DNA of 17,737 nt. It comes from JBDTLH01 sp039934875 (GTDB taxonomy: Bacteria > Acidobacteriota > Terriglobia > Terriglobales > Acidobacteriaceae). Below the pieces are notes generated by a model that worked only from the letters and a program-made list of their open reading frames with translations, did not search any database and was not told the DNA's origin. The stretch spans positions 1-17,737 of the forward strand of contig JBDTLH010000349.1 of NCBI GenBank assembly GCA_039934875.1, written 5' to 3'. The translations under genes were made by a program, and so were the position numbers. Shown piece by piece: positions 6,044 through 14,060 of the stretch; position 1 is the stretch's first letter, and every line of letters begins with the position of its first letter.

Positions 6044-6874
6044 ATGCATCGAGAGCAAATCGCGGCTTTAATCGTGGAGCGCCTGCGCAGCCTGAAGCGC
6101 GACGCTGCATCGCAGTTCCAGCTTCCGGGGCGAATACAGAGCGCGGTGATCGATGAGCTGCTGCCGCAACCGCTGGCGTATGAGGTCGCAGCGAAATTCC
6201 CGCCGTCCAGCGCCATGCGGGAACAGAAGAGTATTCGCGAACATAAATTCACGGCCAAAGGGCTGAGCGCCTTCGCCGGCATCATCGAAGAGGCAACCTT
6301 CGCCTTCCAGGATCCGCGGGTAGTCGCCCTGGTGCACGACATAACCGGCATCAGCGAGATGCGGGGAGATCCTAACCTGTATGCCGGCGGTATCAGTCTT
6401 ATGCAGCAGGGCCATTTTCTCTTGCCGCACCTCGATAATTCTCATGATAAAGACCGCCAGCTCTATCGCGTCCTGAATCTGCTCTACTACGTCACGCCCG
6501 ATTGGAAGCAGGAGGCGGGCGGCAATCTTGAGCTTTGGGACAACGGTCCGGAGGGCGCCCCACGCGAGATTGCCAGCTTCTTCAATCGACTCGTCCTCAT
6601 GGTGACCCACGAATGTTCATGGCACTCGGTGAACCGTGTGCGCGCCTTGGGCGGGCGGGCCTGCATCTCCAATTATTACTTTTCTCAGCATCCGGTTGCC
6701 GCCCACGGATACTTCCACGTCACTACCTTCCGCGCGCGCCCTGAACAAAGCAGGAGCGTTCCCATGATGCTCCGCGCGGATGCGGCGGCCCGCAAGGCGG
6801 TACGCACTGTCTTCAGAAAAGGCATTTACCGGCCCGAAATCTATCCCCACGCTCCGTCGAAACGGACTCACTGA
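6044..6874 (+). CDS. 2-oxoglutarate/Fe(II) dioxygenase, prolyl-4-hydroxylase-like
   Basis: A 276-residue cytoplasmic protein with no signal or membrane segment. The C-terminal half is a double-stranded beta-helix dioxygenase domain. The iron ligands are His129-x-Asp131 (in LLPHLDNSHD) and His194 (in CSWHSV), with Arg205 (GGRACIS) placed to bind 2-oxoglutarate. Between them LLYYVTPDWKQEAGGNLELW (147-166) matches the prolyl-hydroxylase-like family. Such enzymes hydroxylate protein side chains or small molecules and release succinate and CO2; the substrate cannot be told from sequence. The start has only a weak upstream TTGAGAAA. The wecA-like gene begins five bases after its stop, so the two are very likely co-transcribed, suggesting an envelope-related or sugar-related substrate (inference). 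Confidence 0.85.
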   Translation: MHREQIAALIVERLRSLKRDAASQFQLPGRIQSAVIDELLPQPLAYEVAAKFPPSSAMREQKSIREHKFTAKGLSAFAGIIEEATFAFQDPRVVALVHDITGISEMRGDPNLYAGGISLMQQGHFLLPHLDNSHDKDRQLYRVLNLLYYVTPDWKQEAGGNLELWDNGPEGAPREIASFFNRLVLMVTHECSWHSVNRVRALGGRACISNYYFSQHPVAAHGYFHVTTFRARPEQSRSVPMMLRADAAARKAVRTVFRKGIYRPEIYPHAPSKRTH

Positions 6875-6879
6875 CCGCC

Positions 6880-8319
6880 ATGCAGCGATTATTGCCAACC
6901 CTGTTCTGCCTCGCAATCACCCTATCGCTTATGCTTACCTGGGCGGTACGAGCGGCGGCGACCTACTTCGGATGGACCGCCCCCCCATCTCTCAAACGGC
7001 ATCTGCACACTAATACAACCCCAAGGCTCGGCGGGGTTGCGATCTTCACTGCATTTAGCCTCTCTTTGCTGCTTAGCGATGCTCTGCTCAAGCGACTCGG
7101 GTTGCACGATTTCAACATTGGAATCAGGCACAGCTCGCTGGCAATGGTGGTGTTCGCAAGCGGGATCGTGTTCGCTCTGGGATTGATCGACGATCTCGTC
7201 GATTGCAGCCCCTTCACGAAAATCCTGGTGGAGATCGCCGCTGCCTCGCTGATCTTTGTAGCCGGAGTTCGCATTGGATCGTTCCCCTATCTCGGCCAGC
7301 AGTTCGGGGCCACGCTCAGTTACATCATTACTGTCGCCTTTGTTGTTCTGGTCACAAACGCCTTCAATTTGATTGATGGTATGGACGGCCTGGCCGCCGG
7401 CTCCGCCCTGTTCTCGACCGTTGCGGTAGGCGTCGTCGCCGCCCTCAACCATCGCAATCCGATCCTCCTGATCGCCACCGGTCTCGCTGGGGTTTTGATA
7501 GGCTTTTTGCGCTTCAACTTTAATCCCGCGTCCATCTTCCTCGGAGATTCGGGCAGTCTATTCATCGGCTTCCTGCTCAGCGCCGCCGCTATCTCAGGCA
7601 CGCAGAAGCTGCCCACCTTCGTCGCAGTGGTTTTTCCGATCATGGTGTTCGCCATTCCCATGCTCGATGCCACGCTCTCCATTCTCCGGCGGACCTTGCG
7701 GGGGCAACCGATTTTCGTCGCCGATCGCGACCATATCCATCACCGCCTGCTGATGCGCGGCTTCACCCAGCGCCAAGCCGTGCTGTTGCTTTATGCAATA
7801 TCCTGCCTAACGGCACTGCTTACCCTGCTGCTGCTTTATAATGCGCACGCCACTGCCTACGTGCTGATTACGTTTTGTGTCGTCATCATTTTGCTCGCGG
7901 TCACGCTCGATTATGAGGACATAAGAGAGCTGCGGGCCGCCATTCGCCGTACCTGGATGCGTCGCCGCGTCCTCTCATCGAACATTGAATTTCGCCGGAT
8001 GCTGCGGCAAATTCAAGTTGACAGTGACTGTGATCCGCTGCGCGAGATCAACCGGCGCCTCGCTCCCGACTCGCAGATGCAGTTCGTCGTTGGCAGCCAT
8101 GAACCGCGCATCTTCCAACCGGAGCAAGTCCGCTGGTCCATCGGTCTTCCAGTGCGCAACTCCCGCGGAGAGCGTATCGCCACCGTCTTGCTCTTCACCA
8201 ACGCCGACCATCTTCCCTTTGAACTGCCCCTGTTGGAATTTTGCGGCGCCATACTTGCTCGCATCGCCCTGGCTGAAGCATCCGCGAACAGCGTGGTCGC
8301 GGCAGCGGCAAACTTTTAG
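6880..8319 (+). CDS. Polyprenyl-phosphate sugar-1-phosphate transferase, WecA/TagO type
   Basis: A 479-residue integral membrane protein. It transfers a sugar-1-phosphate, GlcNAc in characterised members, from a UDP-sugar to undecaprenyl phosphate, starting O-antigen, enterobacterial-common-antigen or teichoic-acid-type polymers. All family motifs are present: PRLGG (48-52), LGLIDD (100-105), NAFNLIDGMDGLAAG (160-174), FLGDSGS (220-226) and DRDHIHHRL (282-290). MraY is excluded by the WecA-type HIHHRL loop. About ten hydrophobic segments end near residue 343. The family usually ends there, but this protein continues for about 135 soluble residues (DYEDIRELRAAIRRTW, then LSSNIEFRRMLRQI, later VRWSIGLPVRNSRGERIATVLLF), which resemble a degenerate GAF-like fold. 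The start follows the dioxygenase stop by five bases. Confidence 0.93.
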   Translation: MQRLLPTLFCLAITLSLMLTWAVRAAATYFGWTAPPSLKRHLHTNTTPRLGGVAIFTAFSLSLLLSDALLKRLGLHDFNIGIRHSSLAMVVFASGIVFALGLIDDLVDCSPFTKILVEIAAASLIFVAGVRIGSFPYLGQQFGATLSYIITVAFVVLVTNAFNLIDGMDGLAAGSALFSTVAVGVVAALNHRNPILLIATGLAGVLIGFLRFNFNPASIFLGDSGSLFIGFLLSAAAISGTQKLPTFVAVVFPIMVFAIPMLDATLSILRRTLRGQPIFVADRDHIHHRLLMRGFTQRQAVLLLYAISCLTALLTLLLLYNAHATAYVLITFCVVIILLAVTLDYEDIRELRAAIRRTWMRRRVLSSNIEFRRMLRQIQVDSDCDPLREINRRLAPDSQMQFVVGSHEPRIFQPEQVRWSIGLPVRNSRGERIATVLLFTNADHLPFELPLLEFCGAILARIALAEASANSVVAAAANF

Positions 8320-8366
8320 AGTTGCACGCTGGGGATGCTAAAGTTATTTCGTCTCACAATGAAATA

Positions 8367-8966
8367 ATGAAACGCCGTTCTCGTCTGCTTCTGCCGCTTC
8401 TGATAGTTTGCCTGTTCGCAATCTTCATCGCGTGCGCAAACCGCCTGCTGGTCATGAACACTCCCGCCCCCTGCGACGCGGTCCTCGTACTCGATGGAGA
8501 GACCAGCCTGCGCATTGACGCGGGAATCGCGCTGCTGCGCCGAGGCATGGGACAGCATTTGTTCCTGGATGTCGCCAATGGCCGCGAATATGGGGTGGAG
8601 AGACAGGAGCTTGCCCAACGTTACCTGTCTTCGCAACTGCCATTCGACAGGTTCACCATTTGCAGATTCGAGGGGGACGCGACCATCCTTGAAGCCGAGC
8701 AGGTGCGCGCCTGTCTCGCCGCATTCCCCGAGGTGCGCTCGATCTTGCTCGTGACCCACGATTTTCATAGCCGGCGCGCGTGGATGGTCTTTCGCCAGAT
8801 TATTCCGCGGATAAGCTTTCGCGTGGCGGGCGTCTCTGCCCCATACCTGTATCGCGCCCACTGGTGGCATACGCGCGAGAACTTCAAGATGTTCGTCGAA
8901 TCGATGAGCAAGATGCTCTGGTATCTCGGCGTGGAGCGCTGGATGGTGGCATTCCACTGGATGTGA
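8367..8966 (+). CDS. Membrane-anchored DUF218 protein (SanA/ElyC/YdcF-like)
   Basis: A 199-residue protein with an N-terminal membrane anchor (residues 6-23) and a DUF218 domain: CDAVLVLDGETSLRIDAGIALLRRG (36-60), a T-x-x-E segment (ATILEAEQ, 105-112), then ILLVTHDFHSRRAWMVF (126-142). E. coli members SanA and ElyC affect envelope integrity and lipid-carrier-dependent peptidoglycan synthesis; the chemistry is unsettled. The neighbouring wecA-like gene also uses the lipid carrier, which fits. ATG 8367 is chosen because the anchor follows directly, although no good ribosome binding site precedes it. An in-frame TTG at 8322, two bases after the wecA-like stop, would add 15 residues and remains possible. 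The CHAD gene starts 33 bases downstream. Confidence 0.82.
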   Translation: MKRRSRLLLPLLIVCLFAIFIACANRLLVMNTPAPCDAVLVLDGETSLRIDAGIALLRRGMGQHLFLDVANGREYGVERQELAQRYLSSQLPFDRFTICRFEGDATILEAEQVRACLAAFPEVRSILLVTHDFHSRRAWMVFRQIIPRISFRVAGVSAPYLYRAHWWHTRENFKMFVESMSKMLWYLGVERWMVAFHWM

Positions 8967-8999
8967 CAACGCTTCGCTGTGGGCTAACATCTTCCCTCT

Positions 9000-9764
9000 G
9001 TGGCAAAGATAAAGGCAAGAAAAGCAGGAGAAGTCCGCCGCAATATTCGCAAATCTCTGAAGGCAGTGCGCTGCTCCGCCAAGCCGGACACCGTGCATGA
9101 CTTGCGAACCGGACTTCGCCGTTGCGAAGCGCTCTCTTCCCAGCCGCTCCCAAAGCCGGTCAAGAAGTTGCGCAAACAGGCAGGGCGGGTGCGCGATTGT
9201 GACGTGCTCCTGAGACTGCTGGATGATCTCGACCTGGCAAAAGCGGAAAGCGCCGCCAATGCCCATGGCCTTAACAAGCTCAGAAATGCCATTAGCAAAC
9301 AGCGCGAAAACTATGCCCGCGAACTCGTCTCAATGGCGGCTAAAGTAAGTTTAGCGAAGCTAAAAAAGTGGAGCCGCAAGCACGTGATTCAACCTGATCG
9401 AGGAATAGATGGAGTTCTCTCCGATTTTCACCGGATCGTCGATGACAGCGACTACTGCAATCTGGGAGAGCACAATCTCCACGATTTTCGCTTGGAGATC
9501 AAGCCGCTCCGCTATCGCGCGGAGACGTTCAAACAGCCCCAGGCTGAAAGTATCGCCCGCCGCCTGAATGCCATGCAATCCGCGATCGGAGACTGGCATG
9601 ATCTTGTGCTGCTTGCCGATTTTGCGGAGCGGGTCCTTGGCGAAGACGACAGCGTTGCCGTCATGATTCACAGCGAAGTCGAGAACAGCTATCGCGATTG
9701 CCTGCATACCGCCTTGCAGCAGAAAAAAGCGTTGGCACGGACCAAACTACGATTGGCGAAGTAG
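9000..9764 (+). CDS. CHAD-domain protein, probably polyphosphate-binding
   Basis: A 254-residue, Lys/Arg/His-rich helical protein that is CHAD domain almost throughout. Conserved segments are DTVHDLRTGLRRCEAL (about residues 30-45), KLRKQAGRVRDCDVLLRLLD, LHDFRLEIKPLRYRAE (about 160-175) and IGDWHDLVLLADFAE (about 196-210). CHAD domains are two four-helix bundles with basic surfaces that bind inorganic polyphosphate and often localise to polyphosphate granules. No CYTH or other enzymatic domain is fused. The start is GTG at 9000; TTG or ATG alternatives are worse. It lies 33 bases after the DUF218 gene on the same strand. Its 3' end overlaps the convergent pgl by 18 bases, with no terminator between them. 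Confidence 0.88.
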   Translation: MAKIKARKAGEVRRNIRKSLKAVRCSAKPDTVHDLRTGLRRCEALSSQPLPKPVKKLRKQAGRVRDCDVLLRLLDDLDLAKAESAANAHGLNKLRNAISKQRENYARELVSMAAKVSLAKLKKWSRKHVIQPDRGIDGVLSDFHRIVDDSDYCNLGEHNLHDFRLEIKPLRYRAETFKQPQAESIARRLNAMQSAIGDWHDLVLLADFAERVLGEDDSVAVMIHSEVENSYRDCLHTALQQKKALARTKLRLAK

Positions 9765-10490
9765 CGCAGCCGCTGCTTTGTCCACCAGCCAAATCAGCTC
9801 CCCATGCACCGGCTGGACCCGTGCAGCGGGCAATTCACCACGGCCTGAGAGCACATCCGCTAGCGGTTGGGCTTTGTTCGCATCCGCCACCAAGAATACC
9901 GCTTTGCGCGCGTGGTTCAGCACCGGATAGGTGAGCGTGATGCGATGCGTCTGCATCTTCTCCACCCAGTTCGGCGCCACCCATCGCTGCTTCTCGGCAA
10001 GCGCGGGACTCCCCGGAAACAGCGAGGCGCAATGCCCGTCCGGCCCCATGCCCAGCAGAACCAAATCGAATATCGGAAAGCCATCTGCAAGCGGCATGTG
10101 CAGATCACGCAAATCCTCTTCATACTCTTCGGCGGCGATCTCGGCGTCAAGCTCGCCCCTGATGCGCAGGATGTTCGACGCAGGCACCACGCCCGCCTCA
10201 AACCATGCCTGCTCGAGCATCTTGAAGTTGCTGTCCTCGTCGCCTGGCGGAACGTTGCGTTCATCCACGAAGCAGACATGTACCCGCCCAAAGTCAATGC
10301 CCTTCAACGTGGCCATGCGCTCGTAAACCGGCCTCGGAGTCGATCCGCCGGAGAGCGCGATATAGGCGTCGCTGCCCGTTTCGAGCGTCGCAGATAGAGT
10401 GTTCGCAACGAACTCTACGGTGGCTTCCAACAGCGAATCGCGATCGGGGTAGATCCTTACTTCGGATAGCCCATATCTTTGCTGCTTCAC
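9747..10490 (-). CDS. pgl: 6-phosphogluconolactonase
   Basis: A 247-residue cytoplasmic enzyme of the DevB/SOL family that hydrolyses 6-phosphoglucono-1,5-lactone to 6-phosphogluconate, the second step of the oxidative pentose phosphate branch. Motifs: ALSGGSTPRPVYE (45-57, phosphate binding), FVDERNVPPGDEDSNFKM (74-91), LLGMGPDGHCASLFPGSPAL (145-164, with His153 in the active-site region) and HRITLTYPVLNHAR (182-195). Length is normal for the family. The GTG start overlaps the glk stop as GTGA. It is the last gene of the eight-gene operon and overlaps the CHAD gene tail-to-tail by 18 bases, so the two transcripts may form an antisense pair at their ends. Confidence 0.95.
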   Translation of the reverse strand: MKQQRYGLSEVRIYPDRDSLLEATVEFVANTLSATLETGSDAYIALSGGSTPRPVYERMATLKGIDFGRVHVCFVDERNVPPGDEDSNFKMLEQAWFEAGVVPASNILRIRGELDAEIAAEEYEEDLRDLHMPLADGFPIFDLVLLGMGPDGHCASLFPGSPALAEKQRWVAPNWVEKMQTHRITLTYPVLNHARKAVFLVADANKAQPLADVLSGRGELPAARVQPVHGELIWLVDKAAAALLRQS

Positions 10491-11500
10491 ACGCTCGCTC
10501 CCCTTCTGCCCGCCGCGGAGTGGTCCCGCCCGAACGCAGCCGCCCCGATCAGCCCTGTGTGCTGATTAAGGATGAGGCGCACCGGGATCCTTTCAAGAAG
10601 TGTGCATAGCCTCCCTTTGTTGCGAAACGCCTCCAGCAGAATGGGCTTGCGCAGAAACGGCGCGATCTTAGGGGCAATGCCGCCGCCGATGTAAACCCCG
10701 CCGGTGGCAAAGAGCCGCAACGCAAGATTACCCGCCTCCGCACCCAGAATCGCGGAAAACAAAATGAGCGTCTCGATGCAAATCGCGTATCTCCCCGCCA
10801 GCGCATGGCCTGAGATCGCCGACGGAAGGTCCGGCGCCTGCGCCAGCTCATCGGCCAATTCTTTTGGTTCGTCGAACCTTCCGCTGTCGCGCAAAAAACT
10901 ATAAATATTTTCTATGCCGCTGCCCGCGAGCAGCCGCTCTGAACTTACATGCCCAAACCTTTTGTGCAGATACAGATAGAGTTCAGCCTGGGTCTCTCCG
11001 TTCGGGCCAAAATCTCCGTGACCGCCCTCGCTAGGGAACGGAGTGAATCCCGCCTCGCTTTGCAGAAATCCGGCTTCTCCCAGTCCGGTGCCTGCGGCGA
11101 GCACTGCGCAATTGCCCCGCAGGCTCTCGTCTCCCGCCTGCAACACCTCAAGGTCCGCGGGAGACAACTCATGAATACCGTACGCCAAGGCAAGCAGATC
11201 ATTCAGCAGAACTACTTCGAGAATACCGTGCGCACTCGCGATAACATCCGCCGCAACCACCCAGGGCAGGTTCGTCCCGCTTACGGTATTGTTCACCACC
11301 GGTCCCGCCACGGCCAATGCAGCCAACTCGAATGTGCCAGGCACACGGGCCAAAAAGTCGGCGATGATCAGATCCAATGAAGCAAAGTCACGGTTGCGAT
11401 AGTCGCGTTGCGCACTCAGCGTGAGTCTGCCCTCCGCAACATCAAAGGCCGCAAGCCTGCTGGTGGTGCCGCCGACATCTCCAGCCAGCACCCTGCTCAT
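10487..11500 (-). CDS. glk: Glucokinase
   Basis: A 337-residue enzyme of the bacterial Glk family (not ROK), phosphorylating glucose with ATP to glucose-6-phosphate. Visible motifs: the phosphate loop LAGDVGGTTSRLAAFD (5-20), glucose-contacting VLLNDLLALAYGI (97-109, with Asp101 the likely base), the adenine-side LAAGTGLGEAGF (134-145), FPSEGGHGDFGPNGE (155-169) typical of E. coli-type Glk, and GGVYIGGGIAPKI toward the C-terminus. The start ATG overlaps the zwf stop as ATGA, and its own stop overlaps pgl as GTGA. Its place beside zwf and pgl implies that free glucose is fed straight into the oxidative branch. Confidence 0.95.
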   Translation of the reverse strand: MSRVLAGDVGGTTSRLAAFDVAEGRLTLSAQRDYRNRDFASLDLIIADFLARVPGTFELAALAVAGPVVNNTVSGTNLPWVVAADVIASAHGILEVVLLNDLLALAYGIHELSPADLEVLQAGDESLRGNCAVLAAGTGLGEAGFLQSEAGFTPFPSEGGHGDFGPNGETQAELYLYLHKRFGHVSSERLLAGSGIENIYSFLRDSGRFDEPKELADELAQAPDLPSAISGHALAGRYAICIETLILFSAILGAEAGNLALRLFATGGVYIGGGIAPKIAPFLRKPILLEAFRNKGRLCTLLERIPVRLILNQHTGLIGAAAFGRDHSAAGRRGASV

Positions 11501-13044
11501 TGCTCTTCATTTCTCCACTGCCGCCCATCGCGCTCCATCATCTGTTCGCTCTCGGGCGGGCCCCACGATCCCGCCGCATAGTTTGGGAAGCTGCGTGCCG
11601 GCAATGCATGCCACACATCCAGAATCGGGCTCACGATCGACCATCCCGCCTCCACCTGGTCCGCGCGCTGAAACAGGGTTTGGTCCCCGATGATGCAGTC
11701 GTAGAGCAGCACTTCATACCCAGTGTTGGGCACCGTGCCAAAATAGTCCGTATAGTTGAAACTCATATTCACGCTGCCCAGCCGCATCTGCGGCCCCGGC
11801 ACCTTCGCGCTGAATCTCATGCTGATGCCCTCATCCGGCGCGATATGCATCACCAGAAAATTCGGCTTCAAATGATGGATCGGCGTATTGCGGAAGAGCA
11901 CAAACGGGGCCTGCTTGAACTGCATCGCAATTTCAGTATGCCGCGCCGCCATGCGCTTGCCCGTGCGCGCATAGAAAGGGACCCCCGCCCAGCGCCAGTT
12001 GTCGATCGTGAACTTCAGCGCCACAAAAGTCTCGGTGTTGGAATTGGCGGCGACATCGGGTTCCTCGCGGTAACCGATAACCGCCTCCCCCTCGATCTCG
12101 CCTTCTCCATACTGCCCGCGCACGGTGCGCTGCAAGACCTCTTCCGCCGACATCGGCTGGATCGCCTTCAGCACCTTCGCCTGTTCATCCCGCACCTCGT
12201 CCGCCCCAAAAGAGTTCGGAGGCTCCATCGCCATCAAACTGATGAGCTGAGAGATGTGGTTCGGCACCATGTCCCGCAGCGTTCCCGCGCCATCGAAGTA
12301 ACGCCCGCGCTTTTCCACCCCCACCGTCTCCGCCACCGTGATCTGCACATGGTCAATGAAGCGCCGGTTCCAGATCGGCTCAAAGATGCCATTGCCGAAG
12401 CGAAACACCAGCAGGTTCTGCACCGTCTCTTTCCCCAGATAATGGTCGATGCGGTAGATCTGCTTCTCCGCCAATACCTTGCGCACGCTCTTGTTGAGCG
12501 CTTTCGCGCTCTCTAAATCGGTGCCGAAGGGCTTCTCGTAAACCACTCGGCGAAATGTCCCGTTAACCTGCTCCACCAATCCCGCTTTGCCCAGTTGTTC
12601 CGTGATGGGGCAGAAGAAGTTTGGACTCGTCGCCAGATAAAAAAAGTAATTTTGCTTGGCGTGATGCCGCTCGTTTACCTCTTTAAGTAAGTCCTTCAGC
12701 TTCTCATAGACCCCCTCATCGGAGAAGTCTCCAGCCAGGTAATACATGCGGCTTGTTAGCCATTCCCGCGCCGTCTGATCAATGGGAACGCCGGCGAATA
12801 AATCCAAATCGTCGGACGCCATCTTACGAAACTCCTGGTTACTGCGCGCGCTGGTTGCGATACCGATGACGGCGAAATCCTCAGACAGAAGATGGCTCTG
12901 ATGCAGGTTATAGAGTGACGGAATCAGTTTGCGCGCCGTAAGATCTCCCGTCGCCCCGAAGATCACCATTACGCATGGGCCGCCGGGCTTGGCTTGCTCT
13001 TGCTGATCATCAGCGTAAGGTTTGTTCGCGTTGGCAGTCGGCAT
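11497..13044 (-). CDS. zwf: Glucose-6-phosphate dehydrogenase
   Basis: A 515-residue enzyme oxidising glucose-6-phosphate to 6-phosphogluconolactone. The Rossmann motif VIFGATGDLTARKL is at about 27-40, the substrate signature RIDHYLGKE at 198-206, and EKPFG at 170-174. ATG 13044 is chosen: GGAAAGGA precedes it and it lies 7 bases after the gnd stop, whereas the longer possibility at 13092 would overlap gnd by 41 bases. Two residues are unusual. After the second Rossmann strand, where many family members read G-x-A-R-R/S and the Arg holds the NADP 2'-phosphate, this protein has GIATSARS, so that Arg is Thr64. The normally conserved RDMxQNH is RDMVPNH. Both hint at altered cofactor use or simply at lineage variation. 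Confidence 0.95.
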   Translation of the reverse strand: MPTANANKPYADDQQEQAKPGGPCVMVIFGATGDLTARKLIPSLYNLHQSHLLSEDFAVIGIATSARSNQEFRKMASDDLDLFAGVPIDQTAREWLTSRMYYLAGDFSDEGVYEKLKDLLKEVNERHHAKQNYFFYLATSPNFFCPITEQLGKAGLVEQVNGTFRRVVYEKPFGTDLESAKALNKSVRKVLAEKQIYRIDHYLGKETVQNLLVFRFGNGIFEPIWNRRFIDHVQITVAETVGVEKRGRYFDGAGTLRDMVPNHISQLISLMAMEPPNSFGADEVRDEQAKVLKAIQPMSAEEVLQRTVRGQYGEGEIEGEAVIGYREEPDVAANSNTETFVALKFTIDNWRWAGVPFYARTGKRMAARHTEIAMQFKQAPFVLFRNTPIHHLKPNFLVMHIAPDEGISMRFSAKVPGPQMRLGSVNMSFNYTDYFGTVPNTGYEVLLYDCIIGDQTLFQRADQVEAGWSIVSPILDVWHALPARSFPNYAAGSWGPPESEQMMERDGRQWRNEEQ

Positions 13045-13051
13045 GCCTGAG

Positions 13052-14050
13052 CTATTCCTTTCCCGATACTGCTGTATGGTTTGGTTCCACATGTCCCCCG
13101 AACTGCTGCCGCATGGCGCTCAGCATCTTCTCGGCAAAAGTATGCTCCTGCCGCGAACGGAAGCGGGTATACAGCGCCGCCGTTAGCACATCCGCGGGCA
13201 CCGCCGCTTCGAGCGCCGCCATGATCGTCCACCGCCCCTCGCCCGAATCCTGCACGAACCCGCTGTATTCCGTAAGCGAAGGGTCCTTTGCCAATGCAAT
13301 CGCGCTCAAATCGAGCAGCCACGAAGCGACCACGCTCCCTCTGCGCCAAACCTCCGCGATGTCCGGTAAATTCAGTTCGTAACGATGGTCTTCCGGCAGC
13401 TCGCTCGAGGCCGCATTCTTGAAAATATCAAATCCCTCAGCATACGCCTGCATCAGCCCATATTCGATCCCGTTGTGGACCATCTTGACGAAGTGGCCGG
13501 CTCCAGAATTGCCGCAGTAGAGATAGCCTTGCTCCGCCGTGCTCTTCCGGCCTTCTCGTCCGGAAGTGGGCGGAATCTCGCCAATCCCGGGCGCCAGCGT
13601 TTTAAAAACTGGCTCCAGCCTGTCGAACGCCTCTTTCTTGCCGCCGATCATCATGCAATATCCGCGCTCCAGCCCCCAGACGCCCCCGCTGGTGCCCACA
13701 TCCAGATAGTGGATCCCCTGGGGCTCCAGCATCTTCGCGCGCCGCACATCGTCCTTGAAATAACTGTTTCCGCCATCGATGATCACATCGCCCGGTTGCA
13801 TGGACTTCGCCAGCTCCATCACCGTCTTCTCCGTGGCCTCGCCCGCCGGGACCATCACCCACACCGCACGCGGAGCTTGCAATTTTGCAACCAGGTCGGC
13901 AAGCGAACTGCTGCCGGTCGCACCCTCCTTCGCCAATCCCTCCACTGCATGCGCGCTTAGATCGGAGACTACGCACTGATGCCCATCGCGCATCAATCGC
14001 CGGACCATATTGCCGCCCATCTTTCCTAATCCAACCATTCCCAGTTGCAT
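13052..14050 (-). CDS. gnd: 6-phosphogluconate dehydrogenase, short (NAD-type) class
   Basis: A 332-residue enzyme that oxidatively decarboxylates 6-phosphogluconate to ribulose-5-phosphate. The start is MQLGMVGLGKMGGNMVRR, with GGAGCGAG just upstream; this removes 20 residues of a longer frame lying inside pgi. Motifs: GLGKMGGN (7-14), IDGGNSYFKDDVRRA (91-105), VGTSGGVWGLERGYCMMIGG (118-137) and GAGHFVKMVHNGIEYGLMQ (183-201, with catalytic-type Lys189). It belongs to the ~300-330-residue class rather than the ~470-residue E. coli class. The second Rossmann strand ends in Asp30 (VVSD), where NADP enzymes have Asn-Arg-Thr; an acidic residue there favours NAD+. The gap to pgi upstream is 10 bases and to zwf downstream 7 bases. 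Confidence 0.94.
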   Translation of the reverse strand: MQLGMVGLGKMGGNMVRRLMRDGHQCVVSDLSAHAVEGLAKEGATGSSSLADLVAKLQAPRAVWVMVPAGEATEKTVMELAKSMQPGDVIIDGGNSYFKDDVRRAKMLEPQGIHYLDVGTSGGVWGLERGYCMMIGGKKEAFDRLEPVFKTLAPGIGEIPPTSGREGRKSTAEQGYLYCGNSGAGHFVKMVHNGIEYGLMQAYAEGFDIFKNAASSELPEDHRYELNLPDIAEVWRRGSVVASWLLDLSAIALAKDPSLTEYSGFVQDSGEGRWTIMAALEAAVPADVLTAALYTRFRSRQEHTFAEKMLSAMRQQFGGHVEPNHTAVSGKE

Positions 14051-14060
14051 CTCTCGCTCC

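Noticed and set aside
11500..12516. Long plus-strand open frame opposite zwf
   Set aside because: Arg/His-rich composition, no family motif, and zwf on the other strand is unambiguous.
13045..13092. Longer zwf start at 13092
   Set aside because: It would overlap gnd by 41 bases; ATG 13044 has a good ribosome binding site and a normal family N-terminus.
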